Source of the DNA: Chlamydomonas reinhardtii
Lineage: Eukaryota; Chlorophyta; Chlorophyceae; Chlamydomonadales; Chlamydomonadaceae
NCBI RefSeq assembly: GCF_000002595.2
Contig: NC_057011.1
Coordinates: 478,559 to 542,558, forward strand
Length of the DNA stretch: 64,000 bases
Direction of reading: 5' to 3'
This document shows, piece by piece, positions 20,731-33,368 of this stretch. Position 1 is the stretch's first letter; every line of letters begins with the position of its first letter. A program made the translations under genes and the position numbers. The notes beneath the pieces were generated by a model that was not told the DNA's origin, did not search any database, and saw only the letters and a list, made by a program, of their open reading frames with translations.

Positions 20731-23615
20731 CTACTTCTTTATGAACTCGTCCTTCACGGCGCCAATGTACGGCAGGTTGCGGTACTTCTCGGCGTAGTCG
20801 ATGCCGTACCCCACAATGAACTCGTCGGGACACTGCAGGCGGGGTCGGGTGGGGGAAGCGGCGTGTCACTGGGTGTCGTGAGGGTCGTGTGGTGTTGTCA
20901 GCGGAGCGCGGGGAGGGGGGAGCAACAACCCCGCCCCCGCTCCACCCACCCACCTCGAACCCCGTGTACTCGGCCTCCATGGGCACGCGTCGCCGCGCCT
21001 TCTTGTCCAGCAAGGCACACACCTGCATGTGCGCGCGCGTGTGTGTGTGTGTGGTAACACAAAGAAATTGTGTGTGTGTGTGTGTGTAAATTGTGTGCAG
21101 TAGTGTGTTGGGGAGAAACAAGGACGTCGGGGGCCCGAGGGCCTAGCGCAACGGCATGGTAAAATTAAGAAGGTCGGCTGCCGACATTGCACAGCACCGC
21201 ACAAGGGCCCTGGCGGGCTGCTGTCGACACGGTGCATTCTGGTGCCGTGTTGCCCCACGGCCCATTGTGGCAGACAGTGCCCGTTCCCGCATGCAGCAAG
21301 CAATCCATGGCAATCCAGCCCCCCCATGTACGCTAAGACCAAACCTCCTCCGCGCTGTGTGGGCTGGTTCTGGGTCTTGCTTACTATGGGATTGGACTCA
21401 ACTCCCCCCGGCCCCCCGCACACAACAGCCCCCGCCCCCGCCCCCGCCCCCGCCCCCGCCCCCGCAGCCCACCCTCCCCTCCCCTGCCCTCCCTCTCACC
21501 CGCACGCTGGCCGCGCCCGCGCCCTCCATCACTGCCACCAGGGCTGACAGCGTGTTTCCCGTATCAATGATATCCTCGACCTGGGTAGGCGGGCATGTGC
21601 GTGAGTGGGCGTGCGGGTTTTAATAGGAAACACGACAAACAGAAACTATAACGTGCGTATGTGTGAGTGTGTCTGTGTGTGTGTGTGTGCGCGCGCGCAG
21701 GGGGCTGGGAGCGGCGGTCACGCAGCTGGAGCTAGGGGGGCAGGCGCCGGGGCAGAGGGCAGGCGCGCGCAGGGGCAGGGGACAGGGAACAGGGGACAGG
21801 TAATGGTAACACCTGTGCGCTGCAGCTTCTGCCTTTGAGTCCGTGCCGAGGTGCGTGGCGGGGGTGACACGCACCAGGAGCACGTGTTTCCCACGCACGC
21901 TCTCCAGCTTGAAACCGCTGTCCAGCTGCACACGCCCGCTGGAGACCGTGCCGGAGCCGTAGGACGAGGCCTGGAGGAGTGGGGGGGGGGGGGATGGGGA
22001 GTGGGGAATGGGGAGTGGGACGGGGGGCATGGGCTGGAAATGAGGGCGAGGGAGTCGGGTTCCTTCGGGTTGGGGTTGATGGAGGGCGGCGCACTTTGTC
22101 GTACAGGTTTCACAGAGCAACCGGGTGCGGGGAGGACATGCAGGGTCATGTGTTTGTGTGCAAGCGCTGGTTCCGGCAGGTATGGCAGTTCGGCAGTTGC
22201 CGACCCCTACTGACACACCCACTTGCACCCCCCCCACCCGCCCACCTTGAAGAAGTCGACCTGCATGTTGCCGCCACCGCCACCGCCACCGCCACCGCCC
22301 GTACACACCACAGGCACAGGCTGTTTACTTAATGCTGCTTAGGAAGTGCATGAGGGAGAATCCGTAATGCTTGAGCGCTGCAGACGACGAGTAGTTGCCC
22401 ACGGCACCCTTGTATACGCGCGCGTTCCCTTTTCCCGTCCATCCCGTTTATTCCAAGCCAAGCCCAGCTCCTACACCACCAACGCGCAGCCGTACCCTGC
22501 AAAGCCCTTGTCCCCTGCTCACCTCCAGATGGGGCGGGTAGGGGTAAATGTGACGGACCAGGTCTGCGTGCGCCGCGCAGGCAGGCGGGGTGAGCAGCAG
22601 CAGGTTTGCCTTGCATTGCCACGGGCCACATTCGGTGCAACCACGAGACTACACCAACCTGCCCCTTGCCATGTGCCCATGTCCCGTTGTACACATTCGG
22701 TGCTGCCGCAACGCACGCTCGCATGCTGCTGAACGCCCGAGGGCGGTTTTAGCGGCTGCCGCTACGTTTCATTTCGTTGCGGAGCCGCATGAAAACACGC
22801 CGCCAGTGGGCACACACACAAAACCCTTTCCCGCTGGGCGCCTGCCCGGACCCGGACCCGTGCCTCTTCCCTTCCCCTCACCGCTGGTGAACGCAAACGC
22901 GCCCTTCAGCACGCCCAGCACCAGCAGCTCGCGGTCCGAGTAGTCGGTGCCAATGAGCCTGGGGTCGGGGAAGCGTTGTGATGTTTGTGTTTTAGAGCAC
23001 ACGGACAACAAAGGGCAAAGACAGTGTATGCAATGCAGCACCGCGACATTATTCGTGTGCGTGTGTCATGTCACAGGTGCATGTGTCGTTTAACTGGTGG
23101 TTTAAACGGGTGGGAGGTTTAGATGGGTGTAAGGGCGGGCATGCGCAGCCCATACCCACCTGCCCAGCTCCGCCACACGCGCGTCAATCTGCTCCGCCGA
23201 GAAAATAACCTGCGATGTAAAGTAAAGCGGTGGTCATGGGAAACTGTGACGAGCACATTCGTTCTTGAATTGCACGTCGTGTGCGTGCCTGTGCTTCTTC
23301 CTTCCGTGTGCGTGGCTGCCGCTGGCCGCCTTCTTCGCAACACATCCTCGCGGGGCCACGCCCTCAGCCCCAGAGGACGCAGCAGACTGACGGCAGGGTC
23401 GCCCTGTGGCCCCGGTGGCGTACCTTGCTTATCTCCGGGTGAAGGGGCAGGGGGCGCGGGTGCGGGTGCGGCCGCGAGTGGGGTGGCTGCGAGGTCGGCG
23501 GGACGGGTTGGCTCAGGCTGCGCGCCGGCGGTACCAACCGGCGTGGCTGAGCCCCGCGCCGCGCCTGCAGCAACCCCGTGCGACTCAAGTTCCCCCGGAC
23601 GTGCGATAGCTCCAT
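20731..23615 (-). CDS. HPRT: Hypoxanthine-guanine phosphoribosyltransferase
   Basis: Purine-salvage enzyme converting hypoxanthine and guanine, with PRPP, to IMP and GMP. Nine exons, 5' to 3': 23615-23424, 23209-23160, 22958-22882, 22563-22523, 22260-22246, 21970-21875, 21580-21500, 21022-20954, 20832-20731; 723 nt close in phase (240 aa). Signatures in order: [53 protein letters not shown] (flexible catalytic loop), [15 protein letters not shown] (PRPP-binding motif with its two acidic residues), [11 protein letters not shown], and [20 protein letters not shown] for base/Mg contact. It resembles bacterial and plant HPT, about 180 aa. The extra ~60 N-terminal residues (Arg/Ser/Pro-rich, few acids) could be an organelle transit peptide; an in-frame non-ATG codon opens the frame further up, to 23717, so the true start is open. 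One exon is only 15 nt. Divergent from MIC60. Confidence 0.93.
21421..21467 (+). repeat. (CCCCCG)n array in an HPRT intron
   Basis: About six to seven hexamer units just downstream (minus strand) of exon 7. Confidence 0.85.
22262..22300 (+). repeat. (CCACCG)n short array beside the HPRT microexon
   Basis: Begins right at the acceptor of the 15-nt exon, so the upstream splice context on the minus strand is largely (GGTGGC)n. Confidence 0.8.
22988..23040 (+). repeat. Interspersed intron repeat family C, long copy
   Basis: TTTAGAGCAC...GCAAAGACAGTGTATGC then AATGCAGCA matches the reverse complement of 45291-45342, in an HPRT intron. Confidence 0.65.
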
Positions 23616-24127
23616 ATGGACTCCGTGACCTGGATGCGCAGTCCGCGAAAGAACTTGGCCGATGCCGCGACAGTTGCACCGACACGCAGGTGCTTTCGTG
23701 GCTGGTGACCTTTTCAATGCGCCTGTATGTCTTCTCGCGTATGAAAAGTAGTTGCATACTATTGCAATTGGTTGGGGAGTCGCAGGGAGGCTAAATTTAC
23801 GGTCTGCATCAGAGCGCGTGCACCATTGTTGAGCGGCTTGGCGACTGGTTGCACCGCTTGCCCTCTGTTACCAACTAGTTGTTTGCATGCGCCCCTGTGT
23901 GGGACATATAAGCAGGAACGGGGCAGCAAACTGACTCGTTTAGCTTTATTTGTCTCGGCGCCAACAGAAATCGGGCGCTTGCACTAGACACATTGCTTCA
24001 TGAAGCTGTGGGTGGCAGTTAGCAACTGATTCCCAGCTCTGAAAGCCCCGAGACCGCTCCAATCACGGCTCCCGAGCTTGCGCCCCGAGTCTCGCAAGTC
24101 CCTCGCGCAAGCTTAGATAGACATTTT
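23616..24127. promoter_or_regulatory. Divergent promoter region of HPRT and MIC60
   Basis: Head-to-head start codons 512 bp apart. The segment from about 23780 to 24120 is AT-richer than its flanks. No specific motif claimed. Confidence 0.55.
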
Positions 24128-27100
24128 ATGGAAACAGCTGCTGGCGACAAGCAGATCAGCAGGATGCTCGGTGACCCGACTTGCACATCCGTGCTCTTCG
24201 GCGGTGTGTCTGCAGCGGCCCGCTCTAGCCAGCCATCGCAGGCGCTGTGCGCGACGTCTGTGGCTCAGGCGCCCACAGCAGCTCCCGTGCACGCGCCGGC
24301 GGGGCTTGTGACGCTGCGGGGACTGCCCGCGCGGCCGCTGCTGCCATCGCTCCGCAGCGGCCCCCGCTCCCTCGTGGCCGCGTCTCAGGTCGCTGCCCTA
24401 GGCCTGCGCTGCGGCCTCGCGCTACGGACACCGACCGTGGCATCCCAGCCCATCGCGTCATCATCTACCTCGCTGACAGCCGCCCGGACACGCGCTTTCA
24501 GCGCCCAGCCCCCCAGCTCCACCCCCAAGCCGGGCTTTGCCCCCGGCACCCCGCCTCCCCCGGCCCCAAGCGCCAAGCCCCCCGCTGCGCCTCCTCCTCC
24601 TGCTCCCCCTTCTTCTGCGGCGCCCATCGTGGCGGCGAAGCCGCCTCCGCCTCCGCCGCCTCCGCCTCCGCCGCCAGGCGGCTCAGGCGGCGCTGCCGGC
24701 AGCGGCAGCGGCTCGGGTCGCAAGCTGTCCAGCGGCGTGGCGTGGCTGATTCCTCTGGTGGGGCTGCCGGCGCTGATCGGCGCCTACCTGTGGCGACTGG
24801 TGCGTTCGCGGGATGTGGACCCGGTGGGTTTGGGGGTGTGGGGACGTGGTGATGCGTGGCGATGGCGGGTGCTGTGTCAGGGGTGGTGTGGGAAGACTAG
24901 GAGGGTTGGGGTGGTGGTGGCGGTGGTGGTGCGCATGTAGCGGTGGTGGTGTTGAGGCTGGTGGAGGAGGCTGTGATGTGGTAGCGGTCGTGGTGCTACG
25001 GTCGTGATGCTACGGTGCTATGGTGACGTGGCAAGTGCGGGGCATGTTGGGGAGGGGGGGAGGGGGGGAGGGGGAAGGCGCGTGCCCACTCAGGACTCAC
25101 ACACACACACACAAGATAGCGCGCGCGTGCTGCGGCCAAGTGCTGCTGGGCGGCAGTGGCCCCAGCGGCGTCAGGATGCGTCAGGATGCGTCAGGATGCA
25201 GCTGTGGCTGTGGCGCCCCACGTTCCCTCACTCTCTCATTCCCCCGACCACGCCCCGCGTCAACCCATGTGACCACACCGCCTCCTCCACGCATGATGAC
25301 CACACCGCCTCCTCCACCCATGATGACCACACCGCCTCCTCCACCCATGATGACCACACCGCCTCCTCCACCCATGATGGTCACACAGGACGTGGATGAG
25401 CAGTGGCTCGCAAAGATCAAGGAGGTCACCGCCGCCGAGCTCAAGGTGCGTGGCGCTGCGTCTGGCGGCTGGTCGGTGTGTCAATGAGGAGTCAGCAAGT
25501 CAGCGAGTCAAATCGCTTGTCAACGTGTTGTTGTTGGTTGATCTTACGCTATGGCTCAGAACCTGCACCTGGCACACTGCGCAATACCGCATTTGCCTCT
25601 GGTCCTGACGCGCTCCCCCACCGCCGCACTCCACCTGCGTGTGCCTCCGTCCGACGGCACCACAGACCGTATCGCAATGCATGCACCACACGACACGGCA
25701 CCGCACACGGCACTACACTCCTAACCTGCCGCTTCACATTGCACACACGCCCTGCACAGGAGCTCAAGGAGGCAAAGCCTTTCAACAAGATACAGCCCCC
25801 CGCCAAGCCGCCCACGCCGCCCGCACCGCCCAAGCCCGCGGCCGCGCCGCCCGCCGCGCCTGCTGCAGAAGCGCCCGTCAAGGCGGCACCGGAGGCGGCG
25901 AAGCCGGCAGTAGCAGCAGCACCAGCTGCCGTGGAGAAGCCTGCGGCGGCGGCGGCGGCGCCTGCTACAGCCGGCGCCAAGGAGGCCACAGCCGACGCGG
26001 CGGGCAGCATCCTGGAGGCCACGGAGGCTGCTACAGCCGCCACCACGGAGGCGGCCTATGCCGACGTCCACCCCAAGCCGGCTGCTACTGCCGCCGCCCC
26101 CGCGGCTGCTGCTGCGCCGGCGGCGCCAGCGGCGCCGGCGGCGCCGGCTCCCGCCGCCACGGCTGGCGCCCCTGCGGAGCCCGCCGCCCCTGCCGCCCCT
26201 GCCGCGCCAGCGGCACCCGCGCCGGCCGCCGCACCCGCGCCCGCTGCCGCCAAGCCCGCGGCAGCGGCGGCGCCGCCAGCCGCCGCCTCCCACGCCGACA
26301 TCGGCGCCGCCACCGCGGCGGCTGTAGCGCTCATGCAGTCCGGCTCCGCCGCCGCCTCGTCGGCGCCGCTGCCTGCGGGCCTGCCTGCGGGCCAGTTGGG
26401 TCTGGAGGGGTACGACCTGTCGCCGCTTGGTCTGGTGAAGGCGGCGGTGGTGGGCGCGGGCACGGCGGTGGCGGACTGGAGCCAGTGGCCGGAGCGGCAC
26501 GCGCAGGTGGGGGTTTGGGTGCATTGGCTGTCGTGCGGACATGTGACACGTGCTCCAACCCCCGCAACCCCGCAGCCACATGCGCGTGTGCCCTAACCAC
26601 ACGCCCGCCCGCTCCCGCTCCCCCCCATCTGCCCGCCGTCACGTCCCACAGGCCGTGTCAGACTCACGGCTGCTGTTTGAGGCGCTGACGGCGGCCGCCA
26701 AGTGGCACGAGGTGCAGATTGGCCAGGTGCGCATGTGTGGTTGAGGGGGTTGTGGCCAGGGGTTGTGGCTCAGGGGGCTGTTTAGGGGAGGGGAAGGGTG
26801 GAAGGGGGAGCGGGGGTTAGGCGATCGGAAGGAGGGGGAGGGGAGTAGAAGGGCTGGAGCTGAAGGAATCTCCCCGAACCCCCCTTGCAACCCTTCTACT
26901 CGCGCTTGTCATCAATGTGGTACGCGCTCTTCCCACTGCACGTCGCTACTTTTATGTATGGTTCTGCTCACTCCGCCTCGGCAACAACCCCCCTTTCCTT
27001 AATCATGAAAGAAACCCCCCTGATGCCCGACTACCCTCAGGTCCGCGGCGAGCTGGAGGCGGCGCGTGCTCGCGGCGAGGCGCTGCAGGCGGCCGGCGAG

Positions 27101-29362
27101 GCGGCTGTGGGCCGGTTCAAGGCGCTGCTGCGGCAGTACGCCGAGTCCACCAAGGAGCTGGTGGAGATGGAGGTGAGGGGAGGGGGGAGGGGGGGGGAGG
27201 AGGAGGAGGGGGGAGGAGGGGGGTGGGAGGAGGAGGGGCCGTGTGTACAGGGGCGGGAGGAAACAGGGAGGCAGGAGGGCGGTTGCGAGTGGTCTGCAGG
27301 ACCGCTGACCCAACACGTGCAATTAGCGTTGTACGCTCTTTGCTGCGCGTGCTCCTCTGTTCAAAACGCGTTCACGCCACCTGACATTTACACAACAAAA
27401 CAAGAAATAAACATCACACGCCCCAACACAACAACACTCATCAACCCACAGGTGCGGCAGGCGGAGAAGCGCACGCGGCTTGCCTCGGAGCAGACACGGC
27501 TGGCGGAGGCGAGGACCCGCGGCGAGGCCATTGAGACGCTGCGGCTGGCGCTGGGTGGGTGGGGGTGGGGGTGGGGGTGGGGGTGTGGGGGTGAGAGGGG
27601 CGCCTGGGTGTGTGGGTGCTGGGTGTGTGCGTGCTGGGTGTGTGTGCGGGGCGTGCTGTAACGGCACAATGGTGAGGGTGCGGCTGTAACGTATGTCGGG
27701 TATGCACAGTGGACTTGGAAGTGGTTCAAGGTCTGCACCGTCGCAGGCCATTGCCTTGGGTTTTTATCTTTGTCGAAACCACATGCATGCACACGCGCTC
27801 CTGCTAGCACACGCTCCTCCATTGTTACCCCTCCCCTCTCGGCCCCCACACACACCTCAGGCGGGCTGCGGCTGGCGCACGAGGGGCGGGTGCGGCAGGC
27901 GGAGGCCAGCGCCGCCGGACACGCCATTGCCGCCGGCGCGGCGGCGGTGGCGGCGGCGGCGGAGAGCGGCGCGGCGGTGGACGGCGCGGCGGCGGCGCTG
28001 CGCGGGCTGGCGGCGCGGGACCCGGTGGTGGGCGCGGTGGTGGCGGCGCTGCCGTCCGGGCCCGTGGCGACTCGGTGGGTTGGTGTGGCGTGTGTGTGTG
28101 CGTGTGTGTGTATATGTGTTTGTGGTTCGTGGGTATGGCTCCGTTGCCATTGCATGGCTCCGTTGCCATTGCTTGCCCGGGTGTTGTGCGCGGATCGGAC
28201 AGAGTCGAACCAAAAACCCCTCATCCATCCTCACTTGCCCCATCCCCCATCCCTTAAAACCCCCACCCCCGCCCAATCCCCCTACTATACTACTGTTATT
28301 GGCTACGCCTTCACTTCTTGAATATTCATGAGTGTAAACCCCTCCCCGATCCCTAAAACTCCCCATCCCCGCCCACCCCCGCCCACCCCTCCCTCCCTCA
28401 CCCCCCCACCCCCGCCCACCCCTCCCTCCCTCAACCCCGCCCGCCCACACAGTTCCGAGCTGCTGTCCTCCTTCGGCCGCCTGCGCGCCGACCTGTCTGC
28501 CCTGTCACACCTGCCGCCCGGCCGCACCGGGCCCGTGTCCGTGGCGGTGGCGCGACTGTCCACCTGGTTCAAGGTGGGCGGACTCGTGTGGACAGGCGTG
28601 TGGCCGCGCATGCAAGACGTGGGGAGGGGCGGCTGATACTCCAAACCCAGTTGAACCCGTAACCAGAGCACGCGGGGCGGGGTGGGGCGGGGTGTTTCCA
28701 GCATTCTCGATGGTATGGGTGTATGAGTAGGTTGACGGATGCTGTGTTGTTAAGCAAACGCTCTCCCTCCCCCCTGTCAGCTTAGCTTGGTTTGGTTTAG
28801 TTTGGGCTGGTATTTACACCCCCGTCCCCTTTTCCTGTTCAGGCGGACGAGGCGGCGGCGGTTAAGGCGCTGTCGCCGGCGGCGGCCGGCAGCGGCGGCG
28901 TGGACGCGGCCCTGGCGCGCACGCAGGTGGGTGGGGGGCGTGGGCTGGCGCGGTGGGGTTGCGGGGCCTACCTAGGTGACGCCCCAGGGCTGAAGCGCCT
29001 TGGCGCAAGGACAGAAGCTGTGTGCAAGGGCAGTAGGGCACACTAGGGGAAGCCGCCACTCTTTCCTCTATATCTCCTTCCTTTGTATCTCCATTCACAC
29101 TGGAAACGCGTGCTGTGCGACTGCCGTACCCTTCAAACCCATGATCCTCCCCTTCCCGTCCGGCGCCCCCTCCTCGCAGGCGCTGCTGTCTGAGGGGCAG
29201 CTGCCGGCGGCGGCGGAGCTGCTGGCAGCTAGCCTGCAGGGCACGGCGGCGGCGGCGCTGGCGGAGGGCTGGGTGGCAGCGGTGCGGCGGCGCGCGGCGG
29301 CGGAGGCGGGCGTGGCGGTACTGAACGCGCACGCAGCCTCACTGTGGTCTACTCTGCAGTGA
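24128..29362 (+). CDS. MIC60: MIC60 / mitofilin, core MICOS subunit of the mitochondrial inner membrane
   Basis: MIC60 shapes crista junctions. Ten exons: 24128-24823, 25389-25445, 25760-26506, 26652-26726, 27041-27172, 27452-27554, 27861-28074, 28453-28573, 28843-28926, 29180-29362; 2412 nt in phase (803 aa). The N-terminus is Ser/Ala/Arg-rich, as for a mitochondrial presequence (TAARTRAFSAQPP about residue 120). A long Pro-rich tract follows, then one membrane segment, VAWLIPLVGLPALIGAYLW (about 205-223). An Ala/Pro-rich linker leads to a coiled-coil region (RGELEAARARGEALQAAGEA; VRQAEKRTRLASEQTRLAEA). The C-terminal mitofilin signature resembles plant MIC60: SELLSSFGRLRADL, SHLPPGRTGPVSVAVARL, STWFKADEAAAVKAL, LLSEGQLPAAAELL, LQGTAAAALAEGWVAAVRRR. 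The usual length is about 600-760 aa; the excess is Ala/Pro linker. The start is the first ATG of the frame. Confidence 0.92.
25271..25388 (+). repeat. 27-bp tandem repeat (4 units) just before MIC60 exon 2
   Basis: Units of GACCACACCGCCTCCTCCAC plus CCATGAT run straight into the acceptor of exon 2 at 25388. The frame of exon 2 stays open through the array, where each unit would read TTPPPPPMM. Confidence 0.85.
28301..28338 (+). repeat. Interspersed intron repeat family B, copy 1
   Basis: GGCTACGCCTTCACTTCTTG then AATATTCATGAGTGTAAAC, preceded by CTACTAT. Compare 43178 and 44411. Confidence 0.6.
28781..28825 (+). repeat. Interspersed intron repeat family A, copy 4
   Basis: TTAGCTTGGTTTGGTTTAGT then TTGGGCTGGTATTTACACCCC; nearly the same as 46594-46632. 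It ends 18 bp before the exon-9 acceptor of MIC60. Confidence 0.7.
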
Positions 29363-30343
29363 TTACTTATGTTGATGCGACAGGGATGTTAATGTCATTG
29401 AGTATTGTTGTGGTGGTGGTGGTGGGGTAGTCAGGGCGTGGTGGTATGTCAGGGCTGGGGGCTGCGGGCCGGCTTGTGGCAGGCAGGGCGGGCGGATGGG
29501 GTGGGGCCGCTAAGCAAGGGCCAACACGGTGTCAATGATGACAGCGGGTCGAGTGCAAGCCCTGTGTAGGGGGTAGGAGTGGCAGGTATGTGTGCGGTTG
29601 CTATTTGCAGGTACGTACCGTTTGTACCTGGCACTGGCCCCCCTGCTGCATGCGCGTATGAAAGGGTTGTCGGGGCTGGGGTAGCTGTAGCTACCGCACA
29701 CGTACGATCGAAAGTACGGTTATACGGTAGACACGTCACCGCCACTGGCCACGTCACTGTCAGTGTGCTGTCAGTGCGTGCGACCCAGTCCCTTGCTAAC
29801 TATGCGCTTATGACAGCACCACCAAGATGCGGTGGTGGGGCCTGGTGACCACGCCGGAGGCAGCAGGGTAGTCACTGTTGCAGCGAGTAATACGGGCCGC
29901 GGAGTGAGGGCCAAAACTAGCGGGGCGGGGCGGCGACTGAGCCGGCACATGCAGAACTCTACTAGCAAAAGTGGAGAACTCAGGGAAATCGTCGCCCAAC
30001 CCAGGAATGCAGTGTGGACTCCATGTGGGGGGGGGGAGAGGAGGGGGCAGTACCTTCAGGCTGGGTGCGGAGCCGAGGGCGGGTGGCCGGGTGTCTGCTG
30101 CTGCGTGTCCCAGAAGGCCAAGTGCAGCCGTGATGGGCATAGCGGCAGTAGTGATGTGTGTGGGTCGATGTAAACCCTCCAGGGTCCTAGCTACCGCATC
30201 ATCAGGTGTGGCAGTGGCTAGGCTGCAGCAACTGTGTGACTGGCAGTGCTACCTGCTGGTCGAAAGCCTTACATGGGGCTGGATGGGGTGCTTGGGGCTG
30301 CTGGGGCCAGCGGCACTGGAGGGACTTACTGGCCTTGCATGCA

Positions 30344-30348
30344 TGTAA
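30344..30348 (+). terminator. Candidate polyadenylation signal TGTAA for MIC60
   Basis: TGTAA about 980 nt after the MIC60 stop; an earlier one is at 30169-30173. Either could serve. Confidence 0.35.
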
Positions 30349-30578
30349 TACACCGTAATGTGCAACGCTCTGTGCCCGCAGGCCCGCCATCTGTGTCCAA
30401 ATAAAGCGTTGCCCGGAGTACCGGCACCAGACTGTGCGGTCCGTGCAGATTGATAGATCCGCGGCCACACGTAACCCAGCAGCCCGCCACGCGTATGTCA
30501 AAAGCAGCGTGTCAGGTCTGTCGCACACCCCCGCGTGACAGGGCAAGACGAGATGGGTCTGACCAATCCGGGACCAAC

Positions 30579-30583
30579 TTACA
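30579..30583 (-). terminator. Candidate polyadenylation signal TGTAA for the BTB gene
   Basis: TGTAA on the minus strand about 650 nt after the stop at 31233. Confidence 0.35.
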
Positions 30584-31232
30584 GAGGACTCAACAGCACC
30601 GCCGCCAGCGCCACCGCACCAAGTGCGAAGGCCCCGTCGTTTGGCGCACCCTGCGGCTTCAATGTCCAATCAACACATGAGAGGAAATAAAGGTGTTGCG
30701 CAAGCAGGTGTGCAACACATGAGGTGCATCAAGCAAGTGACCGTACGTGCCGCATGTACTGGTTCTTAACCCAAAGCAAGGCCAAACACATACATGCATC
30801 GAAAGGCAACAACCTAGGCAAACCCTCCAAACGAACCTACCCTCGCATACTGACACACCCCGACACCCGCACCCACCCCGCTCTTGAGGCATCCAAACAC
30901 GTTGGACATCTGTACTGCTGCTCGCGCTTGTTTGCGCTCAGCTATAGTCGACCCGCTCACCCACACCCCGCACCCAGCAACACTTTGAACTTCTGACGCT
31001 GGCCTTGCAACGAGCAGCACTTGCTTCCATTAATCGGTATGCCATAGTGTGGGGCATTGTCTGGCTTGTGTTACCGTGCTTCTTAACTGGCGGCGCTAGG
31101 CACGCACAGTGGCCACACAATCAGTAAGAAGCAAGTATGCATAAGAACGCCCATCCTGCCCAAACGCCCACGTTCTTGCCTACCATGCCACAAACGCGCT
31201 CACCCTGCACGTAGCATTATTGTGGCGCCTAC

Positions 31233-32702
31233 CTACATGGGCGGCAGCAGCGTGACGCTGCCGGCGAGCCGCGTGCCACCCTGCAGGTAGCCCGCCCAGC
31301 GCGCCGCCACCCCACTAGTGCTGCCGCCGCCAGTGTTGGGCCCGCTGGCGGCGGCACCCTCCGCCGGCTGGTCGGCAGCAGGTTCCTCCCGCAGCTCGAG
31401 GGCGGTGGAATGTCCCCAGCCAAACCCAGTCTGCATGAAGAAGACGTCACCGCCGAGCGGACGCGACCACGCCTGCTGCCCATCCGCTCCGCACACAGAC
31501 AGACGCAGGCGTGGGACAGCCGCCACGGCTCCGTCCAGGAGCTTGTTCGCTTTCGCGGCCGCCGTGATGGCAGGAGACGAAGCGGTCAGGGCAGTGGGCA
31601 AATGCAGCATCACATAAACACCCGCCGCTGCGTCGCCAGACGCCCAAGCCACGCTCAGGCTCCACTCAAGGCCCTGCGCTCCGAAGTGCTGGTTGCCCAG
31701 CCGGGAGCCGGGGCCGAGGTTGAGCCGGAGCCATCTCGGATCGCCCGATTTGAGGCCACCAAACGCCTTGACCATCTCTGCCAGGCTTGCACTGAAGCTC
31801 ATGGTGCGGCCCTCGGCGGGCAAGCACTGGCGCCGGCGCTGCGAGCTAAGCCAGTGCTCCGGCCAGTGCGCCATGGCTGCAGACAAGCCCCAGACACGGT
31901 CCTCGCCAGTCATGGCTCTTCGCTCCTGCTCAGTCGCCGTGCTGTAGGCCAGGAGGCAGGTGGCATCGTCCCGGCTGATTGGGAGCCAGCCGCCCGCGCT
32001 GTAGGGGCCGGCCTCGTGCCGCGCTGCCAGTGCCGGCAGGACCCGGGTGAGGTAGGCGCGGCTGCACTGCGACAGCCGCAGCAGCCCGCACAGCTGCTTG
32101 CGCGTGTCCTCGTCCTTGCGGCAGTAGTTGACAGCCATCCACCTGAAACAAGCAAACACAAGGGCAGGAACGAAGACGCGCCACTGTAAAAGAGATCCGT
32201 AGATACAGTAGGCAGATGCAGCTGGAAGCAGATAAAGTTGACAAAACGCGCCGCCGGATGCGGGCTGGGCCACAAGTGTACGCATGGCATGCACTTCGTC
32301 ACCCTTGCTGCACCACCAAACACATCCCATTCCGCCATGCTTTCACCAACCCGCATCCCTTTCCCGACGCACGCACATACGAAAGCACAACTCACTCCGC
32401 CAGCACCAGCACCACGCTGCTCTCGTTGTCGGTGCCGAAGTCATTCGACTCGAGCAGAACCTTCATGCCCTCCGCCGGCAGCGCGCGCATCTGCTCGAAC
32501 AACCGCTGGCTGTTCAGCACCGCCAGCGCATCGCCAAAGTGCGCCACCAGCCGCCGCTTGGCCTCCGTCAGCAGCGCCGCAAATGCTGCGTCCTCCGCGG
32601 GGTCCGGCCACACTTCACTGCAGCTGTACAGCTCTAGCACGGCCGGAGGCGGCGGCACCACATCAGCGGCCCCCGCGTCACCAGCAGTGCTGGTGCTGGT
32701 GC

Positions 32703-32733
<31 letters not shown>

Positions 32734-33314
32734 TGCTCCTGCTGCTGCTGCTGCTCCCGCCCCGGCCCCGCCGCCGCCTGCTGCCGCCAGCAGCAGCTGC
32801 TCCCGCACCGCCGCCATGCACGCCTCCACGCAGCCCTCCAACTGCAGGGAAGCCGCCTGCCGCCGCACCTGCAGCGCCTTGCGGACGCCACCGCCCGCCT
32901 CCACGCGGCCCGTGTAGGCGAACTGGATGGCGGCACGGGCCGCGGGCAGCTCCTCCTCCCCGCCCACCATCAGCTCCATCTCCGGAAGCGGTGTCTTTGC
33001 CGCGGCGTCGGTAGCGGCAGTAGCAGCAGCAGAAGAAGTAGCTGCTGTCGCGTCTGCTGTGGCAGCTGTTGCGCACTTGCATACTTTTTTCCTTGCTTGA
33101 CTTGGGGTTTCAGGGGCTGACGACGTAGCTGACGCGGCTGGTAAGGCCAGCTGCACGGAGCGAGCACGCATACATGGTTGCGACACGGTAGAAGTAAATA
33201 CATTGGCGGCGGCGGTCGCCATGCCCTAGACCACCCACCGCACCCCACAGCACCCCGGGGTACGCCCAGCACCCCCACCCACCCACCCGCACCCGCATCC
33301 GCACCCGCCCTCGT

Positions 33315-33368
<54 letters not shown>

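Larger units (their letters stand above)
29363..31232. other. Intergenic between convergent genes
   Basis: Contains the 3'UTRs of MIC60 and of the BTB gene. No coding frame recognised on either strand. Confidence 0.5.

Noticed and set aside
24225-24723. Overlapping Gly/Ala-rich frames antisense to MIC60 exon 1
   Set aside because: Shadow of a GC-rich exon; no splice or family support.
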